Shown piece by piece: positions 34,398-46,275 of a stretch of 64,000 nucleotides of DNA (position 1 is its first letter; every line of letters starts with the position of its first letter). Position numbers and translations under genes: made by a program. The notes under the pieces were generated by a model. The model worked only from the letters and a program-made list of their open reading frames with translations. It made no database searches and was not told the origin of the DNA. The DNA is taken from assembly GCF_963576675.1 (NCBI RefSeq), contig NC_088916.1, forward strand, positions 24,775,501-24,839,500. Direction: 5' to 3'. The DNA is from Euphorbia lathyris. Taxonomy: Eukaryota; Streptophyta; Magnoliopsida; Malpighiales; Euphorbiaceae.

Positions 34398-35342
34398 TGT
34401 CAGTGTACATATATAACAAGACTTGTAATATTAAATGACTATTCTATCAATAATTTTTTATATTAATACTGATTATAATAATATAGGGCTTAGATGACAT
34501 ATAATAAATTGTTTTTGGTGTTGCTATGCCAATATTTTAATGACTTTTTTTATATTCTAATCGGCTAAAATTGCTTTATTGAAATTAAACTTAAATTCAA
34601 TGATTTTATTCCATTTAATCATTTTTGTTGATCCATTTTGAAGTCTAAAACTACAGAAACAAAAGTATAAATTTTTTAATCAAACTCAGAAAATAAAACA
34701 ATATTTATATTTATAAACTTTAAGATTTTGATTTAATCATCCTAACCATCTTAAGAGAAAAAAGGCAACAAATGAACAATATTTTGGATAATAAAATGCT
34801 ACTAAAAATGAAAAGACAAGAACTTCCATTTAGATTTGAGCTTTCATAAAGTCTCTAAAATTAATTAGTCATTGTTAATGCTAACTAATTATCGAACACT
34901 GTCTATTATGAGTTATCTATCCAATAGCAGAAAGAAAACAAACAAATACTAATCCGGGTCGGGGGTATTAAGGTAATTTCATGTCGCTCCGCCTTAAAAT
35001 TTGATTAAATGCAACTCCGCCACCGGGGCCGCACCGCACCGCCGGTGAAGTTGTTTTTCTCTCTCTACTCCTCCTCTACAAAATCTTCAAATTATTTTTT
35101 CAATTAAAAAGTCCATCAAATGTATTCCTTACCTCACGCTCAAATCTTTCTTCCTCTTTCTTTCTCTTCCGGACCAGACACCTAAATTCACTCTCCATTT
35201 TATCTCAATCTCTCCCTAGAGGCTATATCAATCTATACATACAGGGAACATTATTTTTTAATTTACTGTGGAGTGGAATTGGGAGTTTGTGACGAGGCAT
35301 TGTTGAATTTGATATGATTTTACAATGCTCGAGTAGATAATA
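34398..35342 (+). promoter_or_regulatory. Upstream region and 5' leader of the DUF616 gene
   Basis: AT-rich to about 34960. It is then GC-richer with CT-rich runs (CTCTCTCTACTCCTCCTCT at 35059), typical of a plant 5' UTR. No TATA box is clear. The Pack-MULE ends about 950 bp before the start codon. Confidence 0.5.
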
Positions 35343-38300
35343 ATGGCGCAGTATAGGCAATCTGGGTATCATTACTCAAACGGTGCGTCGGATCACGTAT
35401 CCATTGGGATTCGAGCTTCTCCTTCCCAGCAGCAGCAGTATAAACCAGTTCGTATTCGCCGATCGGCTCGATCCGACAAAAGCCGCGCTCCCAGCTACCT
35501 GATCGGTGCCGTTATTGTTTTTCTCTGTCTCGCCTTCGTTGTTACTGTTTTAGCTTACTATTACCTCTCCGCGGATAGTAAAGGTTTGGTTAGTTAATTA
35601 TGTTTGCTTGATTTGAAGTTTTCTCTACTTCTGTTTTGTTTGTTTGGCTGCTCAGAAAGCATGAAAAATTCTGGGGGAGAGTGAAAATGGAAGAGGGGAT
35701 TCTTTTCCTATTTGTTAAAGAAAAATGCAGCTACATTTGAATTAGATGAAGGGTATTCTACATAGCTTAGATTACTATTATAAAAGAGAAGAGTTCGTTT
35801 TCTAGTGTGTTCGCTATAGATCAAGTTCTAGTTTATTTTGTTGGCTTTTTTAGATTTACTGTTCAATTCGTTTTCTCTAGTTCTTTGCGTAATAAGTTTA
35901 ATTGGAAAATTCATTTCGACTAACCAAACCTTACTCTGAATTTCAATTGAGCACAAGTGTTTGTCATCTGAATTTATAGCCAAAGATGAGATATGAGTTA
36001 AATGCGATATATGTTTTAACTTAACCAGGAATTTCAAACAGTATAGTGAATTCTGGTGATTTGGGTTGTATTTGCTGTTTCGAGTGATGTGTACTTTTAG
36101 GCATTCTAGCTGCTGTGGCTGACTATAACTATGAGTTTTTTTCTTTTTTACATCTCTCATATGTTATCATGATGTCTCTACTGGTGCAGAGACAAATGAT
36201 CATACGGATGATGATGATTTCATAAAGAATGATTTTCTTACAAATGTTACACGGACCGAAGATGTTAGAGTCCTCGGGTTCGGCCAAGGTTCTGTACATG
36301 GGCGGGATTCTAGGTATTGGGATAAGGATGATAGGAGAAGGGATGGGGATTATAGTGAGGATGATGCCAAACACGAAAGCAAGTATCCTAGGGATGTGTC
36401 TGCTGAAAAGGGTCATGATCTGGTGAAAGTGAATAATGACAAGGAGAAAACTCCTCAAGATGATCCAGCCAAGGCTTCAGATCTAAGAGGAGTTGCTTTG
36501 TACAATGAAAATGGGCGTAATGAATTAAAAAAGTATGAAGAAGAGTATGAGGCCTCTCTAAAGAATGCTCTCCTATCAAATGACGAGAATGACAATAGAA
36601 AACAAGTTATTGAAGACGAGGGTCATGGAGAGCATCATGAGTTAGTTGATATTGATAATGAATATGATGATGGTATAGATTCCCATGACCTGCATGTGGA
36701 CGAATACGGTGATTCTGAACATGAGAATGAAGATCACAAGGTTGTAGCCGTAGGAATAACCCATGACGATGGCAGAGAGTTGTCTGATCTCCATGATGCT
36801 GAAATGAAGGATAAAAACCTTTCCAAGGATGGTCATGAAGTTTCAGGAGATAAGACTGGGAAGTCTTTGACCACCAAAGGTTCAGACATTATTGACAAGA
36901 TTTCTCAGTATGTGCGTTCAAGTGGGGGTCAATCTACAACTAAATCACGTGCTGATTCAAAACGAAAAGCAAAGCGGCGCAAATTCTCGGGTAATTTTCC
37001 TTTTATGCGTTTCTCTCTATGGTGTTATTTTGTGTGAGCAATTTGATACCAGCTCAATCACAATAAAATTTGATTTTCCTTGGGTAAATTATAGCAATAC
37101 AATTATATGACATTTTGTTTTTATTTTTAACTTCTGTAAGTTTGTAACTTTTCAGTCAGAAAGAATACACTATAAATAAACATATTGGTTATTTTATTGG
37201 ATGTCTAGGTGTCAAATCTTAAAAAGGTTAGTTGGACATGGGATTATTATTATTATTTTATTTTTTTTGGTGGGGGGTATATGTTGCATTCTGGTGTATT
37301 TGTTGTTTGATTCTGTGATTTATATAAAAGTGGCTTCTTATTTGCTATATGATCCACTCACTGGATGAAATACCTAAGAGATGAGCTGAAGTTCTAGAGC
37401 TTCTGAGATATGCTTGATGAATCTGGATTTCTGTTCCTGCAGCTATAGCTTAAGGGTTTAAAATAAGGAGGTTTGTTGAAGCCTAATGCTGAAAAATGGA
37501 TTGAGATGTAGGTGAATGATAATATGCATTATCCTCTATATATAATCTCCATTTTCATGTGCAAATTATTTTTTTCTTCTTCTTTTGGAAGTAAAAGAAA
37601 ACGCTTAGCAAAATAGGGTATCTTCTTGTTGTGCTTTTGCCTAGTCTTGTTTATATGGCATGACCTTTTTCTCATCCTGTTCAGGCACATCTGATTAGTT
37701 TAGACTGGGACTGGTTTTAAGCCTGTCTGGGAAATAGGAAATTTCTATAATTTGAGTCTAAAATATATAAAACTTTTGCGTATTTTCTTGTGCATTTTGC
37801 TTTTGATGGTTTGGACGGCGTGCTTCTATTGCCTGTTAAATACATGAGGATAGAAATCAAAGCCTCTTCGTTCACCACTCAATCAGGGTGGGGGCTGTTG
37901 CTTTAGCTGTGTATAAACACTTCGTAATGTTTAAAACAAATACTGCAATTAAGAGCCTCATTTACGGGAGCTTATGGCACCCAAAACAACATAAAGAATA
38001 AAAATTTAGCCTGATGTGAATGAAAGGACTCCAGTATACATTCAAGAACAAAAAATACCTTGTCAACTACCTTTTTCCTTCTTGGTATGGCTATATTACT
38101 GGCAGCCTTTGGGGTCTTAATTTGGTTATTTGCAACACACGTTTGCATTTTTCCAATCGTAGGATTGAACTGTTCATCCTTGTTGATTCTTTGAATGGTA
38201 GCTTGTACAATATGGGATCCTTTCAAGAGTCCAGCAATTCGATTGCTGGGTTGTTAGGCGAGGTCCTGAACTCCTGATGTTGGATATATTATCTGAAACA

Positions 38301-41300
38301 TGATACTGCAATGTGATCAACAGTTGATTGATAAGTAAATGAAGTACAGTACAAGTATTGGCTGTAAACAATTAAACGGAAAGTCACCTATTAAACCTTT
38401 GCAAAATGCAAGATTAAAGGGAAAATGATTTGTTCTGTGGAAGGCCATATTACTTGTAGCTCTTGTGACCTGTAAGCTGGATACTCTGGTGTTAAGTTTC
38501 TTTAGGAGAGTATAGAAGGTTATTTTGAGCGGTATATGCATTGGTAAGATTGAAATCAAAATTAAAGGGAAAATGGGTTTGTTCTATGAAAGACATATTA
38601 CTTGTAGCTCTTGCAACATTTAAGTTGGATTCTTTGGTGTTATGTTCCTTTGGGAGAGCATCAGAGAAAACATTAAAGGGAAAATGGGCTTGTTCTCTTG
38701 TAGGCCCTATCACTTGTAGCTCTTGTGAACTGTAAATTTTGGTGTTATGTGTTCTTTTGGAGTATTGAAGATAAACTTCAGTAGCATATTCATTAGCAAG
38801 AAAAACTGAATTTGGAAAATACTGTATGTTGAAATTGGGCTTTGGCGTAGTAACTTCTTGAATGCGTAACGAAGCAGTTTCATGAACTGCTGCCCTGTCT
38901 GAGCTTATTTGTCAAATTTCTGAGTTACATACAAACTGGAAAACTTTCTCACAATATAACGCAAATATCTACACAGATAAATTTAAGTTTCTATCACTGT
39001 ATCGTTCAAGTAGTGTAGGGTCCCTTTTTCAACTATCAGGGTCTTCATTTTTTTTTTTGTCCTTTTCTTGAAATGGTAAGTAGCTGTGTATTTGGTCCTG
39101 CACACTATATCTTTGTTTCTTTCTTCATGTTCAGGATAGGTTTCTGCTTTCTGTTATGGTATTTCATTGCAGGATATTGTTCTATTTGTCTAGAGAACTT
39201 CCTTGTTCTATCTGCTTTTCTTTTATATGTAAAATTTGGTGTAAGTCTAAGCTCTAGACTGGTTGATCGTTCAAGTAGTGTAGGGTCCTTCATAAAGTTT
39301 TTGCTTAATGTTTAGCATAATTCCCCTTTTAACCATCAGGTTCAGGATCTTCATGCTTTTTGTCCTTTCTTTGAATGTTCAATACCTGCATATTTGGTTT
39401 TGCAAACTATACCTCTGTTTCTTCCTTCATGTTGAGTATATGGTTCTGTTTTTTTGTTGTGTTATACTGTTATTTCATTCTGGCATTTGTGTTCTATTTG
39501 TTATAGAGAACTTTCTTTTCTGTCTTTCAGTTTTTGCATGCAAATTTTGGTCTCATAAACTAAAGTTTCCCCTCCATGTACAATGATTTATGCAGGTTTC
39601 ACTGTTAGGATGTGATTCTTCTTCTTTTGTTCTTTTCCATTATGAGATTTTTGTTTTGCATGACTTAGAATGTTTTTATTTCTTTTTATTTATTTTTTAT
39701 TATGCATTATTTTTCACTTTTTTCCTCTCTATTTTTAATTATGTAAAAATGTCTGATATATGATGCTTGACAGGTTCATGCGAGATGAAGTTGATAAATT
39801 CTAGTTCTCAGCTTGTGGAGCCTTTTGAAAGTCGAAAATTCGCAAGATTTTCTTTGCAGTATGTTGAAAAGGAGGAGAAGCCCGATGGAGTGGACCAATG
39901 GGAGCCCAGATTTGCTGGGCATCAGAGCTTACAAGAACGAGAAGAATCATTTTTGGCGCATGATCAAAAGATAAATTGTGGCTTTGTCAAAGGTCCTGAA
40001 GGTTCCCCAAGTACAGGATTTGATTTGGCTGAAGATGATGAAAATTATATCAGTAGATGCCACATTGCTGTGATCTCTTGCATCTTTGGAAATTCAGATC
40101 GTTTGAGGTCACCTACAGCTAAAATGGTATGCACTTTGATTTGTATGTCAGTCACTTCTATACTATGTTAAATTTCTTTTAAAACTTCCATACCAGTAAT
40201 GGATTTAAAATAAGAAATCCAAATAGATATGAGCTAATCCTATCAGTCTTTAGGACATTGAAGATGTCACCATGAATTTGACAGTATTGATGTAATTTCA
40301 ACAGCCTAAGCACTAATTCATGACGAGGCATTAAATATTTAGGAAGTTCCTGCAGGCTACATACTGATAGATTGGTTTATTTTATTTCAAATTTGATTTT
40401 TATTTTAAAGCCACTTATATGTTGGCCTAGTAAATTGTCTTCAAAATATGGTGTAGCTTCTTATAAAGGAATTTTGCCTAGATATCAACTTCAAGAAGAG
40501 GGATTGATGCCACCTCACCATGTTCTTTACTCTTTTAATAGGGTTCAATTATTCAATTTCTAGGTTCAATTTTTCTTTTTTCAGTTTTGTTTTTAACTAT
40601 TGACCAAGTTTACCTTGTTCTTCTTTAGTGATTTTCTGTATCCTTTCATGCCTAAATCAAATCAGTCTTTACTGTTGATGCTGTTTATTGGCGGGGCAGG
40701 GATGATCATTGATAAATTTGGCACCATGGAGCTGTGCATTTTAAGTTTTTGATGAGTTGTTCTGTTTATAGTAGCAATTTTTTATTTTTACCATATGGTG
40801 ATCTTTCTGTTATTTGATCCACGATTCATTTGAATGTCTGGAATGAAACCACTGGTAGAACAAATATTAGATTATTAGATTTAACCAGAAACATAGATAT
40901 GGACTATATAAGCCTTATCCTTTCTTCCTAGTGACATTTCCTTGAGTCTGGAAGCTTTTGATCGTTTGCTTGAATACTTGACTGTACCAATTTACCAAAT
41001 CATATATTTGAGAACCACACCGCAAAATTCTATAATTTTCATGTTAAAAATTCGACCTACAAAGGATGAATTTATTGTGGTAGAATTTTAATAACGGACA
41101 AGAGATTGTTGTTCTATATCATATGTGAAAGGATAGAGGATTTCTGGATTATATATTATGATATTACTGGCTATTACTTATATCCATTCTCTGTTTATTC
41201 ATCTTCCTCTAGTGACTGTGGGGTACAGCCCCTTAATCTATAGGTAAAAGGACTCATTTTCTCTTTTTATCGTGAAGAACTACTCTAGGATGGAAATTGT

Positions 41301-43101
41301 CTTGCGTTCGCCTGATGTTGCCAATATTTTCTTTCAAGTGGCTTAAGAACAATTGAAGGAAGGTATTTGGTGAATATATGAGAATCTTGATTGCTAAGCT
41401 TGCTCAGTCATTGGCATTCTAATGTTGTCTTTCATTTGTAATGTTTTCAATATGTTTTCTGTCCTCTTTTTCTCTTCTCCTTTTCTTTTTCCTTCTCACT
41501 CTGATCCTGCACTGTGCTTCCTTAAATATGAAAGGTTATACTACGACCTTATTGTTTTGTGCATCTGGCTCTCCATTTTCATTCTATATGTCATTTCCCT
41601 GTCAGGTCACTCGTTCATCAAGGAAAAACGTGTGCTTTGTTATGTTCGTGGATGAAATTACATCGCAAACGCTTTATTCAGAAGGCCATTTGGCAGATAG
41701 ATCAGGCTTTATTGGTTTATGGAAGATTGTGGTAGTGAAGAATCTTCCATATACTGATATGCGCAGAGTGGGTAAAATACCAAAATTGTTGCCACATCGG
41801 CTTTTCCCTTCTGCGAGGTAAGACATAGCCCTTATGAGTGAAATGGCTGTCTGTAATGCATGTGCTTTTGGAAATACTGTAGCCTATATGAAATTTTATG
41901 CTTCAATATCTATAGATGCAACAACTTTAAGCTGTTTATTCTTTTGACGACCTTGAATGAAAAGAGAGAAAATAGTAGAACTGAAAACAGAACATGATTA
42001 CGTTTTTTGAGATTCAGTTACAATGTGGGAGAAATTTTTGACGGGAATGCAATCGTAAACAATAGACTTGCATATCTTTTTTTTGGACTTACCCTCAGAT
42101 GGGTTTAATTGAGTTTCGGAGAATGGTTGCATAAGACTCCACTATCTTCCGTCTATCCAGTTCAAAAAATAGTAACACATATCATGCTCTTGGAACAAAT
42201 GTGGGTAGTCTTACCTTTTGACTCAAAGGTTGGAATGAGTGCTGCTTAATGCTTATGTTGCTGTCTTGCAAGCACTCTATATGCATGCGTATGGAGTTGA
42301 TGAAGTATGCAAAAAAACTTCTTTTGTTATCTAAACTATTTTTCCTAATCAATATCTTCTCAGATATTCAATATGGTTGGATAGCAAATTACGTCTTCAA
42401 CTTGACCCTATGCTCATTCTGGAATATTTACTATGGCGAAAAGGTCATGAATATGCCATTTCTAATCATTATGATCGCCATTGTGTATGGGAAGAGGTTG
42501 CACAAAACAAGAGACTGAACAAATATAATCATACTGTGATAGACCAGCAATTTAATTTCTACCAAGCTGATGGACTGACGAAATTTGATGCTTCTGATCT
42601 GAACAAGCTTCTTCCGAGCAGTAAGATCTTTTCTATTTGATTTCTTTTGTTTTCTTATGCGTACAATTTATAGCGTGAATGGAATTTTTCCACCTTTGCT
42701 TAACAAGACACGTGCATTGCATATAGATGTGCCTGAAGGGTCCTTAATTGTGAGAGCGCACACTCCAATGTCAAACCTGTTCTCCTGTCTTTGGTTCAAC
42801 GAGGTTGATCGTTTTACTCCTCGTGATCAATTGAGTTTTGCATATACATACCAGAAACTGAAAAAGATGAATCCCGAGAAACCATTTTCTTTTCACATGT
42901 TCAAGGTGAAGATTTCTATCCAATTTCATCTGCTATACTTGTTTCGGTTGTGTCAAAATTCCTTTTGAATTTCACATGATCACTTTTCTTTCTGAAATTT
43001 TATGTTGAATGATGCAGGACTGTGAGAGAAGAGCCATGGCGAAGTTGTTTCGTCACAGGTCAGAGGAGAAGCGAAATAGTCTTCGTCAACAAGCAAGATA
43101 A
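35343..43101 (+). CDS. DUF616 family Golgi-type membrane protein (TOD1/MUCI70-related), 7 exons, 708 aa
   Basis: Exons: 35343-35583, 36190-36990, 39774-40126, 41606-41817, 42364-42620, 42727-42905, 43018-43101. All junctions are GT-AG and the sum is 2,127 bp, so the frame is intact. Residues 51-75 form one transmembrane helix (YLIGAVIVFLCLAFVVTVLA) after a basic, Gln-rich N-terminus, a type II anchor. Residues 81-347 are an acidic Asp/Glu/His stem. The DUF616 domain (about 365-690) has INCGFVKGPEGSPSTGFDL, HIAVISCIFGNSDRLRSP, YSIWLDSKLRL, HYDRHCVWEE and RAHTPMSNLFSCLWFNEVDR. The family includes MUCI70 (pectin/mucilage synthesis) and TOD1 (reported ceramidase); the biochemical role of this member is open. 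The long stem suggests the EMB2756-like branch (from memory). This is the best-preserved host gene in the window. Confidence 0.92.
38400..38765. repeat. Degenerate triple repeat in DUF616 intron 2
   Basis: Three imperfect copies starting near 38417, 38562 and 38675 share AAAGGGAAAATG-KTTGTTCT, then ATTACTTGTAGCTCTTG and TGGTGTTA. Unit length is about 110-145 bp. Confidence 0.7.
39005..39570. repeat. Tandem duplication of ~265-300 bp in DUF616 intron 2
   Basis: Both copies start TCGTTCAAGTAGTGTAGGGT (39005 and 39269). They share the order: CATCAGG/TATCAGG, CTTCAT, TTGTCCTTTCTTGAA, TATTTGGT, TTCTTCATGTT, TATTTCATT, TTCTATTTGT and AGAGAACTT. Short ORFs here are shadows. Confidence 0.75.
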
Positions 43102-44609
43102 TGAAATGCCTGAGACATACGTCTCTTCTCTTATCAGAGGCAAATTTCTGTATATTAGTACTTGGCTACACTGAAATCTACTGCCAGATGATGGTGCATA
43201 TCCTCAAATGCCTCGAAATTTCAGACAAGTTTGTTGTAGACGAGATAAGATGCCTCGAGTTTTGCAGTATGAAAGTGGAAGAAAGAAACAACATGAATAC
43301 GGAGTTATTTGTTGGCGATAAGGTGATAATCGCAGCAAGTATAGTATTCGGTAATTGCAGCAAGTATAGTATTCTGTCGATTAAATACGTCTATATGAAA
43401 GCAGTAACTAGCAATACACATGATCATCTTTTATTTTACCAATTTCATTTGCTATTCTTTGTTTCATTTTGAGGTCAGCATGTGTTATACCATTATTTCT
43501 GCTAGAAATACATCATCTTCGTTTTCCCCCTATTTGGGTTTCTACTAAATTTTCTTATCGATTGGATATTAATATTTGATTGTTTGTAACAAATTTTGAT
43601 GGGAAAACAAGCATGTACGGTATATTCTTGCTCAAGTGTTTTGTCCTAAATGCATTTTTTTTAATAATTGCTGTTTTGATGAATATTTATTTTACTAATA
43701 TAGTTCCTTGGAGAAACATAATGCCTTAAACTACTATTACCCCTTTTATCTAGCTCAGCATCTAATCTAGTGAAGCAGTTCCTATCAGGAACTTGCCTAC
43801 TTTGTTGGGAGTTTGAGTTCACTCAGGGGAGCGTTGTTTCTTAACTTATTACTTATTATTTGATAATATTTGTTATCTTGATCTGTTAAAATTGCTGAAA
43901 TTTCATAGATGATAAATTAATAGTTCTGTTAGTTTTTTTAATAGTTATGGATCAGTATTCTGTTACGTAGATTAAGGTTTTAAACGAAATTGTAAAATTA
44001 CCATTAACATTGGTTGCGATCTTATCAATTTTGATACGCTATGGTAAAATGTTACTCAATAATAAGACAGACAGTAAATAAATCAAACATTTTTTGTAAT
44101 TATTAGCTAGCTTATAGCTGTAATTTTATCCATAAAGAAGGCCAATCCAAGCAAAATTTTATTTTCGGCTGATTCAACACGAGCTATTAAAGCAACACTG
44201 ATTATGTGAATGAGAGACTACTGAAATACGGATAGCTTGTTGTTGTACACGATCTCATAAAAAAAGACTCGTCATATTCCGAATCGAGATGCTATGCCTA
44301 AAAGCAAGTTTTTTTCGAAGGGAGGACATCTGGAAAATGCCCCAAAATGCAAATTGCATCTTTCTTTCGTGGGGTACGACTCTATGAGCTATTGGACAAA
44401 GGTTTACCCTTAACTAGTATAAGGGGGATTTTCCACTGCTTCTGTCCACGATATATCTTATATACTAGTTTAAGGCATCGCCTTTTCTTCACAAGTCAGA
44501 TCCAATAATAGATTAGAGACAAAGACAAACATTTTAGATATGGTGATCGTGTAGCCCAACATAATTTGACATATATACTCTTAAGAAGACTTACGAGATT
44601 TTGGTGTCA
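43102..44609. other. 3' flank of the DUF616 gene and intergenic DNA
   Basis: The 3' UTR probably runs into 43400-43500; the 123-aa frame at 43101 lies in it and has no domain. From 43500 to 44609 nothing is recognised on either strand. Confidence 0.5.
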
Positions 44610-45559
44610 TTTGGTTCGCGGAATGGAATGTAATGAAATAGAATTGTTATTCCAAAGGAATAGAATAACAAAGAATGAAATAGAAATTCCTTAGAATAAC
44701 TATTCCTATGTTTGGTTGGTGGAATAAGATAGAATGTAATAGATAATTTTTTTTATTCAAAAGATAACATTACCCTTAAATGTAATTTCTTTGTTTTTTC
44801 ACATTAAAAACAGAAAAAACGTGAAAAAATAGACAAAAAAAACTTGAAAATTTATTAAAAACACGAAAACGTGAAAACACAAAAAGTGAAAAAATTTGAA
44901 AATCACGAAAAGCAAAAAAAATATTAAAAACAGAAAAATATGAAAAATATGTGAAAATGTGAAAAATGCGTTTATAACGTTTTTTTTTCATATTTTTTTG
45001 CATTTTTTTTACGTATTTTCATATTTTTCAAGTTTTCTTGTTTTTCGCGTTTGTTCACATTTTCGTATTTTTCACATTTTGTCATGTTTTCGTGTTATTA
45101 ACGTTATTGTGTTTTTTTGCATTTATTTGTTTTTTTTTTGCGTTTTGACGTTTTAGTTTTTCAGTTTTTCCCTTTCCGCATTTTCATTTTTTCGTGTTTC
45201 TGTATTTTTTGTATTTTATTACTTTTTCATGTTATTCACTTTTTTCATGTTTTTCGTTTTTTTTCACATTTTCGTGTTTTGTTTGCGTTTTTCGCGTTTA
45301 TGGATCCGCTAAAATTTATAGGATTTGAGAAATTGATTAGACAAAAGGATGGGGATTTAATGGAGGATAATTTTGTAAATTACAAAAATATAATATTAGG
45401 AATAGAATTCTTTAGCTAAATTAAAGAATAGCTATTCCATGAAAATAAGGAATATGAATTTTATGGAATAACTATTCCATAAAAAAACTTGAACCAAATG
45501 TGAGAATAGCTATTCTTTAGAAATATCTATTCTATTCTCCCTCTATTTCGTGAACCAAA
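44610..45559. mobile_element. Foldback/MITE-like element with A-rich and T-rich halves
   Basis: The ends read TTTGGTTCGCGGAATGGAAT and, inverted, TTTGGTTCACGAAATAGA. GGAATAG/CTATTCC motifs recur inside both ends. The core 44790-44970 is built of AAAACGTGAAAA-like units; 44980-45300 is built of TTTTCACG/TTTTCGTG-like units, so the halves are roughly complementary. No target duplication could be fixed. Phe-rich ORFs on both strands are composition artefacts. Confidence 0.65.
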
Positions 45560-46209
45560 CGAATAAGGGGTTTCAAGAATGTTACTCAACATCCTTTATG
45601 GTTATTATATACTTCCATCTTTATTATTCTCATAAAATTTTATTTTAATCTGTATTTTACTTTTTATTTTGATTCTCATAAATATTTAATTTTATTCTTT
45701 TTATCTTTACACTAATTTTATATTTTACTTATTTTTTTTTACTTATTTCTTTTGAAACATATTTATTTTTACTTATAAAAATAGTTTTGAGCAATTTTTT
45801 ATTATATCATCTTATCTCCGTTTTAATATTTATTTCTAATTATTATTTTTTAAATATAATTTTTATGTATTCTCTTTTATTAATTTTATTTCAATTTATT
45901 TTGGTTCACGGTCTTTTGATTTGAATGGTTAAAACAAATTAATTCACAACTCTATTAATTCATTCGTTTGAATCAAACAGTCACAATAGAAATCAGAATT
46001 ATATCATTTCCTTTTTCGAACTAAAACAAACGAATTTAGGATCATTCATTTCCTTTTTACTTATTTTCCTTTCTATATCCATTTTTGTTACATCCACACC
46101 CTTTTTATATCCATTTTTGTTACGTTTGCACGAACCAATTCCGCAAACCAGTTTGCGTCTCCTTAAAATCGTAAGTCTCTCAAAATATTGATTCCTTTAT
46201 AAAGGGATA
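45560..46209. other. AT-rich intergenic DNA
   Basis: Mostly A/T homopolymer-rich. A short duplication (TTTTTATATCCATTTTTGTTAC around 46070-46120) is the only structure seen. Confidence 0.5.
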
Positions 46210-46275
46210 AGGCATCAAAATTTTTTTTTTCCAAGAGAAAACGATATGTTTATTAAAAGCAAAACAATACCAAAG

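Noticed and set aside
43101..43472. 123-aa ORF downstream of the DUF616 gene
   Set aside because: It overlaps the stop codon of the intact gene and shows no domain; read as 3' UTR.
44160..44520. Possible organelle DNA insertion
   Set aside because: The GC content and phrases such as ACTCGTCATATTCCGAATCG looked plastid-like, but I could not identify any organelle gene.
44776..45419. Phe-rich membrane-like proteins on both strands
   Set aside because: Both strands give the same composition from A-rich/T-rich repeats; no conserved motif or start context.
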